DNA of 64,000 nucleotides from Hygrophila difformis (Eukaryota > Streptophyta > Magnoliopsida > Lamiales > Acanthaceae): contig JAOANR010000002.1 in the NCBI GenBank assembly GCA_030278955.1, forward strand, positions 23,298,057 through 23,362,056. The letters are read 5' to 3'. Each line of letters opens with the position of its first letter. Positions within the stretch are counted from its first letter, which is position 1. Shown in pieces: positions 40,001-51,840 of this stretch. Both the position numbers and the translations under genes were made by a program. The notes beneath the pieces were generated by a model. That model saw only the letters and a list, made by a program, of their open reading frames with translations. It did not search any database and was not told where the DNA came from.

Positions 40001-40670
40001 GGGATAGGTTAGCATGCAGAATAGCCAAAATTCTGTAGGTACAGATGATGCTAATGGACAGTCGATGTTGTGCTAACCGGATAAGTGTTGCAATCATTTC
40101 CAATTATAAGACACTGTTAATTTGGGTAATGTGATATTTACTTTCTATAATGCTTAATCAATGTTGCTAGGGGACAGTTCACGTCGTGCTAACCGGATAA
40201 GTGTTTCAATCATTTCCAATTATAATACACTGTTAATTTTGGTAACGTAATATTTATTTTCCATAATGCTTCATCAATGATGCTAGTGGACAATTCACGT
40301 TGTGCTAACCGAATAAGTGTTTAATCATTTCCAATTATAAGACACTATTAATTTGGGTAACGTGATATTTAATTTCCATAATGCTTAACCGATTGTGCTA
40401 GTGGACAGTTTACGTCGTGCTAACCGGATAAATGTTTCAATCATTTTCCATTATAAGACACTATTAATTTGAGTAACGTGATATTTACTTTCCATAATGC
40501 TTAACCAATTGTGCTAATGGACAGTTCACATCATGCTAATTGAATTAGTGTTGCAATTAATTTCAATTATAACCATTATTAATTTGGATAATGTGATATT
40601 ATCTTTAGCATATACAAAGCTTTAACTTAGCAAATTCTGCACAAACAGAATCAGGAACATAACCTATTCC
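40001..40670. mobile_element. Short terminal-inverted-repeat element with 9-bp duplication (Mutator-like MITE)
   Basis: A 670-bp insertion present only in E's 5' LTR; the 3' LTR (about 51340) and both F LTRs have the empty site. It is flanked by CTTCTAAAT at 39992-40000 and 40671-40679. Ends are GGGATAGGTTA and TAACCTATTCC, an 11-bp inverted repeat with one mismatch. A 9-bp duplication is typical of the Mutator superfamily. No coding capacity. Confidence 0.8.
40045..40620 (+). repeat. Five-copy 115-bp tandem array inside the short element
   Basis: Five degenerate units, each with GCTA.TGGACAGTTCACGT, GTGCTAACCGGATAAGTG, AATCATTTCCAATTATAA, and ATAATGCTTAA. They fill most of the 670-bp element. 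Confidence 0.88.
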
Positions 40671-41015
40671 CTTCTAAATTATGCTATTACATGAATTGAT
40701 TAATTTATGCACATGTTTTCATTAAATTTAAATAAAGGCTTTGAAACCTCATAATCTTGTACGTGTTAACTTACTCAGCACGTAGTGCTGACCAAACCAT
40801 TTTTATTTCTTTTTCTTCCAGAGTTGAGAATTATGCATCGTCATATGCATACATGGGAATTTTGGGTAGATATATTATTTTGAATTATTGTATTAGACTA
40901 GATCTTGCATGAACGGGCCTGTTTAACCCGTATTCTGGCCGTGTTGGCTATATTTAAGTTCCGCTGCATTATACATATGTAATTATTATTTTCCGCTGCA
41001 ACTTCAATTTATTAT

Positions 41016-41614
41016 TTTAAAATTTCCTAGCCCAAAATTGTTTTTGAGCCCAAATGTTAATTATTTATGACCCAATATAGAGGTCCAAGGATTTTATTTA
41101 TTATTTTAAAGCATTTGTTCCATGGAATAAATTCTTATTTTTAAAACCCATAAAAACTTGAAAAAAAATATATATATAGTAGTGCATTTATTTTTGGGGA
41201 GATCATCATGTGCATGGGCATATTGCATTTTCTATACCTTAGATAACCTAGAAGCGAAGTTGTTCTAACTTAGATCTCTTGCTACACCTAGATAACTTAG
41301 AGGCTTGACATCGAATTAGGAACACTAACTAGAGACTAATCTTGCCTTAGTCCTAGATCTCATTCATCTATGCGCACGCCTAAGCATAACGATCCTCGGC
41401 CTTAGCCATTCACACCCTTGTACGAACTAGAAAACTTCCTCATGTGGAACAATAAGAAAATCAAGTTTTTATTTAAAACACTATTTATTCCAAAAATCTT
41501 GTTTGGATTTCCAAACAACAAATCCAAAAATTTGAAATTAGAAATTTACGAAACGTCTTGTTCGAGCGATCTATCTAAACAAGATAAGCTAATCTATACA
41601 CGTTATAACAGAAA
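41016..41614 (+). other. Element E leader (no ORF0)
   Basis: Non-coding leader with the CCCAATATAGAGGTCCAAGGA motif, an A-run and a G-tract word shared with C. At the place where C starts ORF0 (after CTTAGATCTCTTGC), E has no ATG and continues as non-coding DNA to gag. Confidence 0.7.
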
Positions 41615-42733
41615 ATGGCACCTAGGAGGAAGCCGAGGAAGGTTAGTCCAAATGGCACGGACGCTAACCTCCCCAACACGCCCAACAACAGTGAAAGTCC
41701 TCAGAACCTAGGAGAGCAAGTGCCTCAAGCGCCCAATAATATGGAAGCACGTTTAAAAACTGTAGAGGAACTCCTTGTAGCATTGGGAAATGCCGAGGTG
41801 CATAGGACACAAACAGTACCTCCGCCAGTAGCCCGAGTCAACTACTTGGCATTAGTGAACCCCTACAACCCACCCCATTATGACGGCCAAGAGGATCCGG
41901 CCAAGTTGGAAGGTTGGATCCGTACCTTTGATAAGCTCTTGAATGCTATCAAGTGCCCTGATGAGGAGAAGATACACGTAGTGACCTACTACCTAGGAGG
42001 CGAAGCCGATGAGTGGTGGCAAAATCTCCAAGCAAATTCAGTGGAAGACGAAGAAGCCTACACCTGGGAAGAACTTAAGGAAGCTTTGAGGGAAAGATTC
42101 TACCCACTGAGCACCAAGACTGCGAAGTACGAGGAATTCATCAACGTAAAGCAAGGTGCGCAAACAGTGCAAGAGTACTACAGCAAATTCAAGGAGCTAG
42201 TATGATTCGCTGCGAGGATAGTACCAACCGACTCTGACAAGGCTCAGAAATTCGAGATGGGTCTGAACCTTAGTATCCGGGAGATACTTGCAGTAGGACA
42301 ATTCACGAACCTGCAGACGATATATGATCGCGCCGTATCAATTGCTCGAATCCAGCAATTGAAGTGTAAGGAACATGGTGAGTCGAGCAAGGACTCGCAA
42401 GGACTTGAGAAGAAGGATCGGAAAGACAACAATAACAACTCTAGGAAAGACAATGGATCCCGAAGGAAGGGAAATAAAGGTCTCAACAATGGGGGAGACG
42501 ACAATCGTGGTGCGTTTATACCACGCTGTCCACGATGCAACCATGCACATCTGGTGCGTCAATGCCCGAAGCCTGGAACCTGCCGTAGGTGCGGCAAGCT
42601 TGGTCACAAGGCTAGTGGATGTCGAACGCCAGAGGAGGCGATCGAAAAGAGAGTAGATTTGGTGAACCTTCAGCAAGGAGAGAGTGACGAGGAACAAGAC
42701 CAAAAACCGAACCTTCTTGAGAATAATAAATAG
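41615..42733 (+). pseudogene. gag: gag with one nonsense codon (element E)
   Basis: A full-length gag frame (MAPRRKPRKV start, as in D) broken only by TGA 42203-42205, where D has an arginine (VRFA), one CpG-type C-to-T change. Capsid-domain motifs (YYLGGEADEWWQNLQ, ERFYPLSTK) and two zinc knuckles (CPRCNHAHLVRQC and CRRCGKLGHKASGC) are present. Behind it the DNA jumps at once to the post-integrase end of the element. Confidence 0.9.
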
Positions 42734-42734
42734 G

Positions 42735-43019
42735 CAGTTATGGGGACATAACTGAAGTCCTAAGGGGGAGAGGATGTGATACCCCGTAATAATTTATTTT
42801 TGGAGTTCGACTCGATACCATGTATCCTAAATCATAAATAAACAAATTCAACTTGTTTTGAACTACGTTATGGCTTGATCCCTTCACCGGGTACGTAGGC
42901 AGCTTAGAAGTTTTAATTCTAAGTTCAGTCACAAAATAATAAACCAAACAAAAGACCTTAGCACGAGAAAAGCCGAAACACAACTTCGAGGACGAAGTTG
43001 ATTCTTAAGGAGGGTAGAC
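42735..43019 (+). promoter_or_regulatory. Element E duplicated hairpin/polypurine modules
   Basis: Module 1: CAGTTATG-GGGA-CATAACTG (42735-42754) then TAAGGGGGAGAGGATG and TGATACCCCGTAA. Module 2: CAACTTCG-AGGA-CGAAGTTG (42981-43000) then ATTCTTAAGGAGGGTAGAC up to the LTR at 43020. The 230 bp between include CCGGGTACGTAGGCAGCTT, conserved in all copies. Confidence 0.78.
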
Positions 43020-44224
43020 TGTAATACCCGAGAATTTTCCAACATAAAATAAATACAATAAATAAAATAAATAAATGAATAAATATAATAAACATGATAA
43101 AGGGATAAAGAATCATAAAAGATGAGAAATGAAATTTAAATTAAAGAGGAATCAAAGTTCCGAAAACCCGGGACTCCGAAGACAATTTAATTAAATAAAT
43201 GGTTACACGGGGACCCGACACCGATAGACTCAATAAATATAAATGTAGATCCGAATAAAATTAAGATAGGAAATCGGAGCCCGAAGATAGCCCGGAAATC
43301 AAAATTCGGAAGCGTAGAGGGATAGAAGTCCGAAAGAGAGGAGGAAACGCCCGACGGATCGCACGACCCGACCCAGACCGAAGTCCAGGCCAGGATGGCG
43401 CGGTGTCCACGCAGTTTTTAAGGGTTTCCCGCGCCAAGAGCGTGCCACATGGCAGAGTCGGCCGTTCCGCGATTTTCTCGCCCGATTCCGGATTTTTCGA
43501 CTTTCGGTTGAACATCTTTCGACTCTAGACTCTTAGAGTCAGATCTTGGACGCCCTAGGTCTTGGTTATTTATAAGTAAGACCTCCTAAGAGCTCCGAAT
43601 ACGTTTGAAACCCTACAAAATCTCTCTATACGTCGAAACCCTAGTCCCGAAGTCGTCGGAGGCACAACACCGAGAGAAGGGACTGACTTGGACGAATTTG
43701 GGGTCTTCTATCGCCTTGGTAAGATCCGATCTATTCATCCATATATTCTTGATTCGAAAACAAATCCTAACCTCATCCTTTTTCTATTCTAAACCCCCGA
43801 TTCGAATCGAGAGCGAAGAACCCGACAAACGGAGAGGATAAACGGAGGACGGGAAGCCACGCCTCCGAATCGACGATCCCGGACGCTCAACAATCGGTAA
43901 GTTAACGCTTACTTTGGTTTTGGGTTGTTAAAAGATTCGAACATATAGATCTAATGGAACCCTACCTAAAATCTGTCTACACCGGCGCAACGCTTTTATT
44001 GAATTTATTCGGACCCCTTAAAACGTTCAAACGAGAAAACTTAAAACACGAAAAACATTTCTAAGACACTGATCTAGCTCTTGTAAAAATTTCATAATTT
44101 TTCATCGTGTTTCGATATCCGAAAACGATCGTAAACGAGCCTGCTTTAGATTTAGATCTTGAAACGATGATAGATTCTTTATTCGAACTTGTTGGTGATT
44201 TCTACCTTAGATCTAGACCGATCT
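43020..44224 (+). repeat. Element E 3' LTR, first part
   Basis: Near-identical to 37843-39050, up to GATCT (44220-44224), where element F enters. It resumes at 50396. Confidence 0.92.
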
Positions 44225-46852
44225 TGTAACACCCCGGTTTTTGGTCACCCAGGTCGGGGTGTCACCGCCACACCTCCCTAGCAAGACACGGTTTCTCCGA
44301 GCTTACTAAAGAGATGCAAGGCTATGGTTTTTCAGGATTTAAAATATTCAAACAGCCCGTTCATATATAATTTAAAAATAATACATCAAAGTTGCAGCGG
44401 AAAATAATATTTACATAAGTACAATGCAGCGGAATTTAGATATAGGGCCAACATGGCCTAATCACGGGTTAAACAGGCCCGTTCATGCAAGATCTAGTCT
44501 AATACAAAAAAATTCAAAATAATATATCATCCCAAGCTTCCCGTGTATGCATATGACGATGCATAATTCTCAACTCTGGAAGGAAAGAAATAAAAATGGT
44601 TTTGGTCAGCACTATGTGCTGAGTAAGTTAACACATACAAGATTATGAGGTTTCAAAGCCTTTGTTTAAATTTAATGAAAACATGTGCATATTTTAAATA
44701 ATTCATGTAACCGCATAATTTAGAAGACATGGATTCATAAGATCATCAATATAGCTTGCAACGTAATTAAATAAGTTACTGTAAACACAAATTTTCAAGG
44801 ATTTAATTGGATTCCCTTATCGATGTCTCGTTTCGTTTCTTTTACAGATCACCACCGCTAGGGCTCTTATGTCCGCCAGCCTTACGCCTGGGCTCTTATG
44901 TCCACAGGTATCATGGTCGATCTTTTAATTAGAGTTAATCCGTCCGCTAGCCATACGATCACTGTTTCGCTAGGGCTCTTACGTCAACCTAGACATACAC
45001 TTGGGCTCTTATGTCCCAAGCCGCAGAGAACATTGACAGTATCTAGCTTAGTCATAACCCGAAATATTTTAATCTTCTTGTTTCGTATATCGTATTTCAA
45101 AGTATTTCTATCCGTTTCAACCTCAAAGGTTAATTTCACCGTTTCAACAAGATTTCAAGTTTTGACTCGGTCAACCACAGTTTACTCTAAAATTCGTTAA
45201 AAATCAGATTTAGTTTCAAAAATTCTGAAATTTCACAACTGACTCCAAAACATCGAGATCTACAACTTTCGTGTTTTAACTTTTTCAATCCGAGATACGG
45301 AAACAGTTCAAAAACGCTAATTTTCACAGAAGTACTGTTCTGTCCGAATTTCATATAACTCAGTTTAAAGATTTCGATTTCTACCATAGCAATTCAACTC
45401 CAAATTTGATGAAATTTTGCAGAGATCATCTTAAGACAAGTATCTACAACTTTCATGTTCGGCTAAAGATCTAATTCGGCCTAGAACTCTAGTCAAAAGC
45501 GTCAACAAGTTCGAATCTATGTTCTGTCCGGTTTTCAAGATCTAAGTTTCAGCAGTTCGGTTTGGGGTGGATTTCTTATATCAAATCATCACGAAAATTT
45601 CTGAAATTTTACGGAGGTATTTATGACGTATAGATCTACAACTCTTATGTTCAACGCCAAGCCTAGATCGGTCTAGATCTAAGGTAGAAATCACCAACAA
45701 GTTCGAATAAAGAATCTATCATCGTTTCAAGATCTAAATCTAAAGCAGGCTCGTTTACGATCAGTTTCGGATATCAAAACACGATGAAAAATTATGAAAA
45801 TTTTACAGAAGCTAGATCAATGTCTTAGGAATGTTTTTCGTGTTTTAAGTTTTCTCGTTTGAACGTTTTAAGGGGTCCGAATAAATTCAATAAAAGCGCT
45901 GCGCCGGTGTAGACAGATTTTAGGTAGGGTTCCATTAGATCTATATGTTCGAATCTTTTAACAACCCAAAACCAAAGTAAGCGTTAACTTACAGATTGTT
46001 GAGTGTCCGGGATCGTCGATTCGGAGGCGTGGCTTCCCGTCCTCCGCTTATCCTCGCCGTTTGTCGGGTTCTTCGCTCTCGATTCGGATCGGGGGTTTAG
46101 AATAGGAAAAGGATGAGGTTAGGATTTGTTTTCGAATCAAGAATGTATAGAGGAATAGATCGGATCTTACCAAGGCAATAGGAGATCCCAAATTCGTCCA
46201 AGTCAGACCCTTCTTTCGGTGTTGTGCCTCCGACGACTCCGGGATTAGGGTTTCGACGTATAGGGAGATTTCGTAGGGTTTCATCAAGAGTTTGGGGCTT
46301 CCAAGAGGGTTTATTTATAGATATTTAAGACCTAGGGCGTCCAAAATCTGACCCCAAGGGTCTTGGGTCGAGAGATGTTCAACCGAAAGTCGAAAAATCC
46401 GCGTTCGGGCGAGAAAATCTCGCTTGGGTTGTTGCTGCCAGAGTGGCGCGGTCGTGGCGCGGTCTTAGGCCATCAACCGCGCGGCCAGCGCGCCACTCAC
46501 GCCTGGACTCCGGTCCGGGCGGGTCGTGCGATCCGTCGTGCTTTTCCGCCTCTCTTTCGGGTTTCTATCCCTCTATGCTCCCGAATTCCGATTCCCGGGG
46601 TATATTCGGGCTCCGATTTCCTATCCTAATTTTATTCGGACCTAAATTTATGTTTGGACTCGAGTTATTGAGTCCATCGATGTCGGGCCATTTATTCAAT
46701 TAAATTGCCTTCGGCTTTCCCGGGTTCTCGGAATTTTGTTTCCTTTTTAATTTAAATTCCATTTCTCATTTCCTCTACATTTATTTCTTTATTTATTATA
46801 TTTATTTTATTTATTGTATTTATTTTATGTTGGAAAATTTCCGGGTATTACA
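44225..46852 (-). repeat. Element F 3' LTR
   Basis: Minus-strand LTR with U3 purine block (about 46530-46600), GCGCGG-rich DNA and TATA-like RC of TATTTATAG near 46311. Pair of 47773-50395. Confidence 0.93.
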
Positions 46853-47772
46853 GTCTACCCTCCTTAAGAATCAACTTCGTCCTCGAAGTTGTGTTTCGGC
46901 TTTTCTCGTGCTAAGGTCTTTTGTTTGTTTTATTGTTTTGTGACTGAACTTAGAATTAGAACTTCTAAGCTGCCTACGTACCCTGTGAAGGGATCAAGCC
47001 ATAACGTAGTTCAAAACAATTTGAATTTGTTTATTTATTCATTCGGAATACATATCATCAAAAATAAATGTCCATCTTACGGGGTATTACATCCTCTCCC
47101 CCTTAGGACTTCAGTTATGTCCCCATAACTGCCTATACGTTATTCTCAAGAAGGTTCGGGTCAAGGTTTAAATGAGCCGTGCGTTTGAAATGGATTTGTT
47201 GTTTGGGAATCCAACAAAATTTTTGGAATAGAGAGTGTTTTAATAAAGACTTGATTTTTATTGTTCCACATAAGAAAATTTTCTAATTCGTACAAGGGTA
47301 GGAATGGCCAAGGCCGAGGATTGTTATGCTTAGGCGAACGCATAGATGAACGCGATCTAGAACTAAGGCAAGATCAGTATCTAGTTATTGTTTCTAGTTC
47401 GATGTCATGCCTCAAGATTATATAGGTGTAACAAGAGATCTAAGTTAATTTTGCCAAGATTCTAAGTTCAATTCGCAAAGATTCTAAGTTAGAATTCGCA
47501 AAGATTCTAAGTTCAAGTTTCGCCAAGATTCTAAGTTCATAACAGAGATGCAACATGCAAATGCAAATGATATTTTCCCCCAATAATAATTTAATGCACC
47601 ACATATATATACATTTTCCATGGGTTTAAAATAAAAAAAATTTGCCATGGAAATAATACTTTAAAATTTAAAATAATAGTCAAAATATTAGTAGTAGTTT
47701 AAAAATAATAATGGTTTAAAAATAATAGTTTAAAAATACTAGCTTAAAAATATCCGGGCTCTGATACCACCT
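46853..47772 (-). promoter_or_regulatory. Element F core: two hairpin/polypurine modules, leader, 23-bp array, PBS
   Basis: On the minus strand: PBS TGGTATCAGAGC (47769-47758), G-tract leader, four-copy array (47539-47436), leader sequence homologous to E 41280-41560, hairpin 1 (47131-47112) with tract 1 and TGTAATACCCCGTAAG, then hairpin 2 (46891-46872) with tract 2 next to the LTR. Hairpin 1 persists although F has no pol stop codon to encode. Confidence 0.85.
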
Positions 47773-50395
47773 TGTAACACCCCGGTTTTTGGTCACCCAG
47801 GTCGGGGTGTCACCGCCACACCTCCCTAGCAAGACACGGTTTCTCCGAGCTTACTAAAGAGATGCAAGGCTATGGTTTTTCAGGATTTAAAATATTCAAA
47901 CAGCCCGTTCATATATAATTTAAAAATAATACATCAAAGTTGCAGCGGAAAATAATATTTACATAAGTACAATGCAGCGGAATTTAGATATAGGGCCAAC
48001 ATGGCCTAATCACGGGTTAAACATGCCCGTTCATGCAAGATCTAGTCTAATACAAAAAAATTCAAAATAATATATCATCCCAAGCTTCCCGTGTATGCAT
48101 ATGACGATGCATAATTCTCAACTCTGGAAGGAAAGAAATAAAAATGGTTTTGGTCAGCACTATGTGCTGAGTAAGTTAACACATACAAGATTATGAGGTT
48201 TCAAAGCCTTTGTTTAAATTTAATGAAAACATGTGCATATTTTAAATAATTCATGTAACCGCATAATTTAGAAGACATGGATTCATAAGATCATCAATAT
48301 AGCTTGCAACGTAATTAAATAAGTTACTGTAAACACAAATTTTCAAGGATTTAATTGGATTCCCTTATCGATGTCTCGTTTCGTTTCTTTTACAGATCAC
48401 CACCGCTAGGGCTCTTATGTCCGCCAGCCTTACGCCTGGGCTCTTATGTCCACAGGTATCATGGTCGATCTTTTAATTAGAGTTAATCCGTCCGCTAGCC
48501 ATACGATCACTGTTTCGCTAGGGCTCTTACGTCAACCTAGACATACACTTGGGCTCTTATGTCCCAAGCCGCAGAGAACATTGACAGTATCTAGCTTAGT
48601 CCCGAAATATTTTAATCTTCTTGTTTCGTATATCGTATTTCAAAGTATTTCTATCCGTTTCAACCTCAAAGGTTAATTTCACCGTTTCAACAAGATTTCA
48701 AGTTTTGACTCGGTCAACCACAGTTTACTCTAAAATTCGTTAAAAATCAGATTTAGTTTCAAAAATTCCGAAATTTCACAACTGACTCCAAAACATCGAG
48801 ATCTACAACTTTCGTGTTTTAACTTTTTCAATCCGAGATACGGAAACAGTTCAAAAACGCTAATTTTCACAGAAGTACTGTTCTGTCCGAATTTCATATA
48901 ACTCAGTTTAAAGATTTCGATTTCTACCATAGCAATTCAACTCCAAATTTGATGAAATTTTGCAGAGATCATCTTAAGACAAGTATCTACAACTTTCATG
49001 TTCGGCTAAAGATCTAATTCGGCCTAGAACTCTAGTCAAAAGCGTCAACAAGTTCGAATCTATGTTCTGTCCGGTTTTCAAGATCTAAGTTTCAGCAGTT
49101 CGGTTTGGGGTGGATTTCTTATATCAAATCATCACGAAAATTTCTGAAATTTTACGGAGGTATTTATGACGTATAGATCTACAACTCTTATGTTCAACGC
49201 CAAGCCTAGATCGGTCTAGATCTAAGGTAGAAATCACCAACAAGTTCGAATAAAGAATCTATCATCGTTTCAAGATCTAAATCTAAAGCAGGCTCGTTTA
49301 CGATCAGTTTCGGATATCAAAACACGATGAAAAATTATGAAAATTTTACAGAAGCTAGATCAATGTCTTAGGAATGTTTTTCGTGTTTTAAGTTTTCTCG
49401 TTTGAACGTTTTAAGGGGTCCGAATAAATTCAATAAAAGCGCTGCGCCGGTGTAGACAGATTTTAGGTAGGGTTCCATTAGATCTATATGTTCGAATCTT
49501 TTAACAACCCAAAACCAAAGTAAGCGTTAACTTACAGATTGTTGAGCGTCCGGGATCGTCGATTCGGAGGCGTGGCTTCCCGTCCTCCGCTTATCCTCGC
49601 CGTTTGTCGGGTTCTTCGCTCTCGATTCGGATCGGGGGTTTAGAATAGGAAAAGGATGAGGTTAGGATTTGTTTTCGAATCAAGAATGTATAGAGGAATA
49701 GATCGGATCTTACCAAGGCAATAGGAGATCCCAAATTCGTCCAAGTCAGACCCTTCTTTCGGTGTTGTGCCTCCGACGACTCCGGGATTAGGGTTTCGAC
49801 GTATAGGGAGATTTCGTAGGGTTTCATCAAGAGTTTGGGGCTTCCAAGAGGGTTTATTTATAGATATTTAAGACCTAGGGCGTCCAAAATCTGACCCCAA
49901 GGGTCTTGGGTCGAGAGATGTTCAACCGAAAGTCGAAAAATCCGCGTTCGGGCGAGAAAATCTCGCTTGGGTTGTTGCTGCCAGAGTGGCGCGGTCGTGG
50001 CGCGGTCTTAGGCCATCAACCGCGCGGCCAGCGCGCCACTCACGCCTGGACTCCGGTCCGGGCGGGTCGTGCGATCCGTCGTGCTTTTCCGCCTCTCTTT
50101 CGGGTTTCTATCCCTCTATGCTCCCGAATTCCGATTCCCGGGGTATATTCGGGCTCCGATTTCCTATCCTAATTTTATTCGGACCTAAATTTATGTTTGG
50201 ACTCGAGTTATTGAGTCCATCGATGTCGGGCCATTTATTCAATTAAATTGCCTTCGGCTTTCCCGGGTTCTCGGAATTTTGTTTCCTTTTTAATTTAAAT
50301 TCCATTTCTCATTTCCTCTACATTTATTTCTTTATTTATTATATTTATTTTATTTATTGTATTTATTTTATGTTGGAAAATTTCCGGGTATTACA
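47773..50395 (-). repeat. Element F 5' LTR
   Basis: A 2623-bp LTR next to the PBS; partner of 44225-46852. Confidence 0.93.
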
Positions 50396-51840
50396 GATCT
50401 AGGCTTGGCGTTGAACATAAGAGTTGTAGATCTATACGTTATGAATACCTCCATAAAAGCTCAGAATTTTTCGTGATGATTTGATATAAGAAATCCACCC
50501 CAAACCGAACTGGTTTAAAATCGGATCTAGAAAACTGGACAGAACATAGATTCGAACTTGCTGACGTTTTTGACTAGGGTTCTAGGCCGAATTAGATCTT
50601 TAACCGAACATGAAAGTTGTAGATAATTGTCCTAAGATGATCTCTGTAAAATTTCATCAAATTTGAAGTTCATTTGCTATGGTAGATCTCGAAACGTTTA
50701 AACTGCTGTGTGAAAACGCGGACAGATTTTTGATCTGACGAAAATTGACGTTGTTGACCTGTTTCGGTATCTCGGATCGAAAAAGTTAAAACATGAAAGT
50801 TGTAGATCGACGTTTTGGAGTCAGTCGTGAAATTTTGGAATTTTTGAAATTAAATCTGATTTTAGACGAATTTTAGAGTAAACTGTGGTTGACCAAGTCA
50901 AATCTTGATATCTTGTGGAAACGGTGAAATTAGCCTTTGAGGTTGAAACGGATAGAAATACTTTGAAATAAGATACACGAAACGAGAAGATTAAAATATT
51001 GCGGGTTATGACTAAGCTAGATACTGTCAATGTTCTCTGCGGCTTGGGACATAAGAGCCCAAGTGTATGTCTAGGTTGACGTAAGAGCCCTAGCGAAACA
51101 CTGATCGTATGGCTAGCGGACGGATTAACTCTAATTAAAAGATCGACCATGATACCTGTGGACATAAGAGCCCAGGCGTAAGGCTGGCGGACATAAGAGC
51201 CCTAGCGGTGGTGATCTGTAGAAGAATCGAAACGAGACATCGATAAGGGAATCCAATTAAGTCCTTGATAATTTGTGTTTTTAAATTTATGGCAACTTAT
51301 TTAATTACGTTGCAAGCTATATTGATGATCTTATGAATCCATGTCTTCTAAATTATGCGATTACATGAATTGATTAATTTATGCACATGTTTTCATTAAA
51401 TTTAAATAAAGGCTTTGAAACCTCATAATCTTGTACGTGTTAACTTACTCAGCACGTAGTGCTGACCAAACCATTTTTATTTCTTTTTCTTCCAGAGTTG
51501 AGAATTATGCATCGTCATATGCATACATGGGAATTTTGGGTAGATATATTATTATGAATTATTGTATTAGACTAGATCTTGCATGAACGGGCCTGTTTAA
51601 CCCGTATTCTGGCCGTGTTGGCTATATTTAAGTTCCGCTGCATTATTATGTAATTATTATTTTCCGCTGCAACTTCAATGTATTATTTTTAAATTATATA
51701 TGAATGGGCTGTTTGAATATTTTAAATTCTGAAAAACCATAGCCTTGCATCTCATTAGTGAGCTCGGAGAAACCGTGTTTTGCTAGGGAGGTGTGGCGGT
51801 GACACCCCGACCTGGGTGACCAAAAAACCGGGGTGTTACA
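50396..51840 (+). repeat. Element E 3' LTR, last part
   Basis: Resumes E's LTR after F. It has the empty site of the short element (about 51345), the small hairpin CAGCAC-GTA-GTGCTG (about 51451-51465), an acceptor-like TTCTTCCAG near 51496, and the LTR end that is missing from E's 5' copy. Confidence 0.92.

Larger units (their letters stand above)
37843..41015 (+). repeat. Element E 5' LTR, truncated
   Basis: It matches the 3' LTR up to TTCCGCTGCAACTTCAAT (about 41008), then passes straight into leader sequence (TTTCCTAGCCCAAAA). About 155 bp of LTR end, the PBS and the start of the leader are missing. Includes the E/F-specific ATAAGAGCCC repeats (39694-39857) and the short element 40001-40670. 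Confidence 0.88.
44225..50395 (-). mobile_element. Element F: leader-only retrotransposon (LARD-like)
   Basis: Inserted in E's 3' LTR with GATCT duplicated (44220-44224, 50396-50400). LTRs 44225-46852 (2628 bp) and 47773-50395 (2623 bp) differ at only a handful of sites by eye, among them a 5-bp indel near 48602. The 920-bp core keeps PBS, leader with 23-bp array, and both hairpin/polypurine modules but no protein gene. It retains exactly the cis-acting parts and is the youngest large insertion by LTR similarity. Confidence 0.93.
37843..51840 (+). mobile_element. Element E: gag-only retrotransposon, 5' end damaged
   Basis: Inserted in C's RNase H with TTGGC duplicated (37838-37842, 51841-51845). 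Components are 5' LTR 37843-about 41015 (its 3' end and the PBS are deleted), leader, gag 41615-42733, two hairpin/polypurine modules (42735-43019) and 3' LTR 43020-44224 plus 50396-51840. A 670-bp short element lies in the 5' LTR and element F in the 3' LTR. No pol. Without an intact PBS it can no longer replicate. Confidence 0.92.

Noticed and set aside
39694..40620. CRISPR-like array from regularly spaced repeats
   Set aside because: The 115-bp units are contiguous without unique spacers and the DNA is plant nuclear; the ATAAGAGCCC copies are irregularly spaced.
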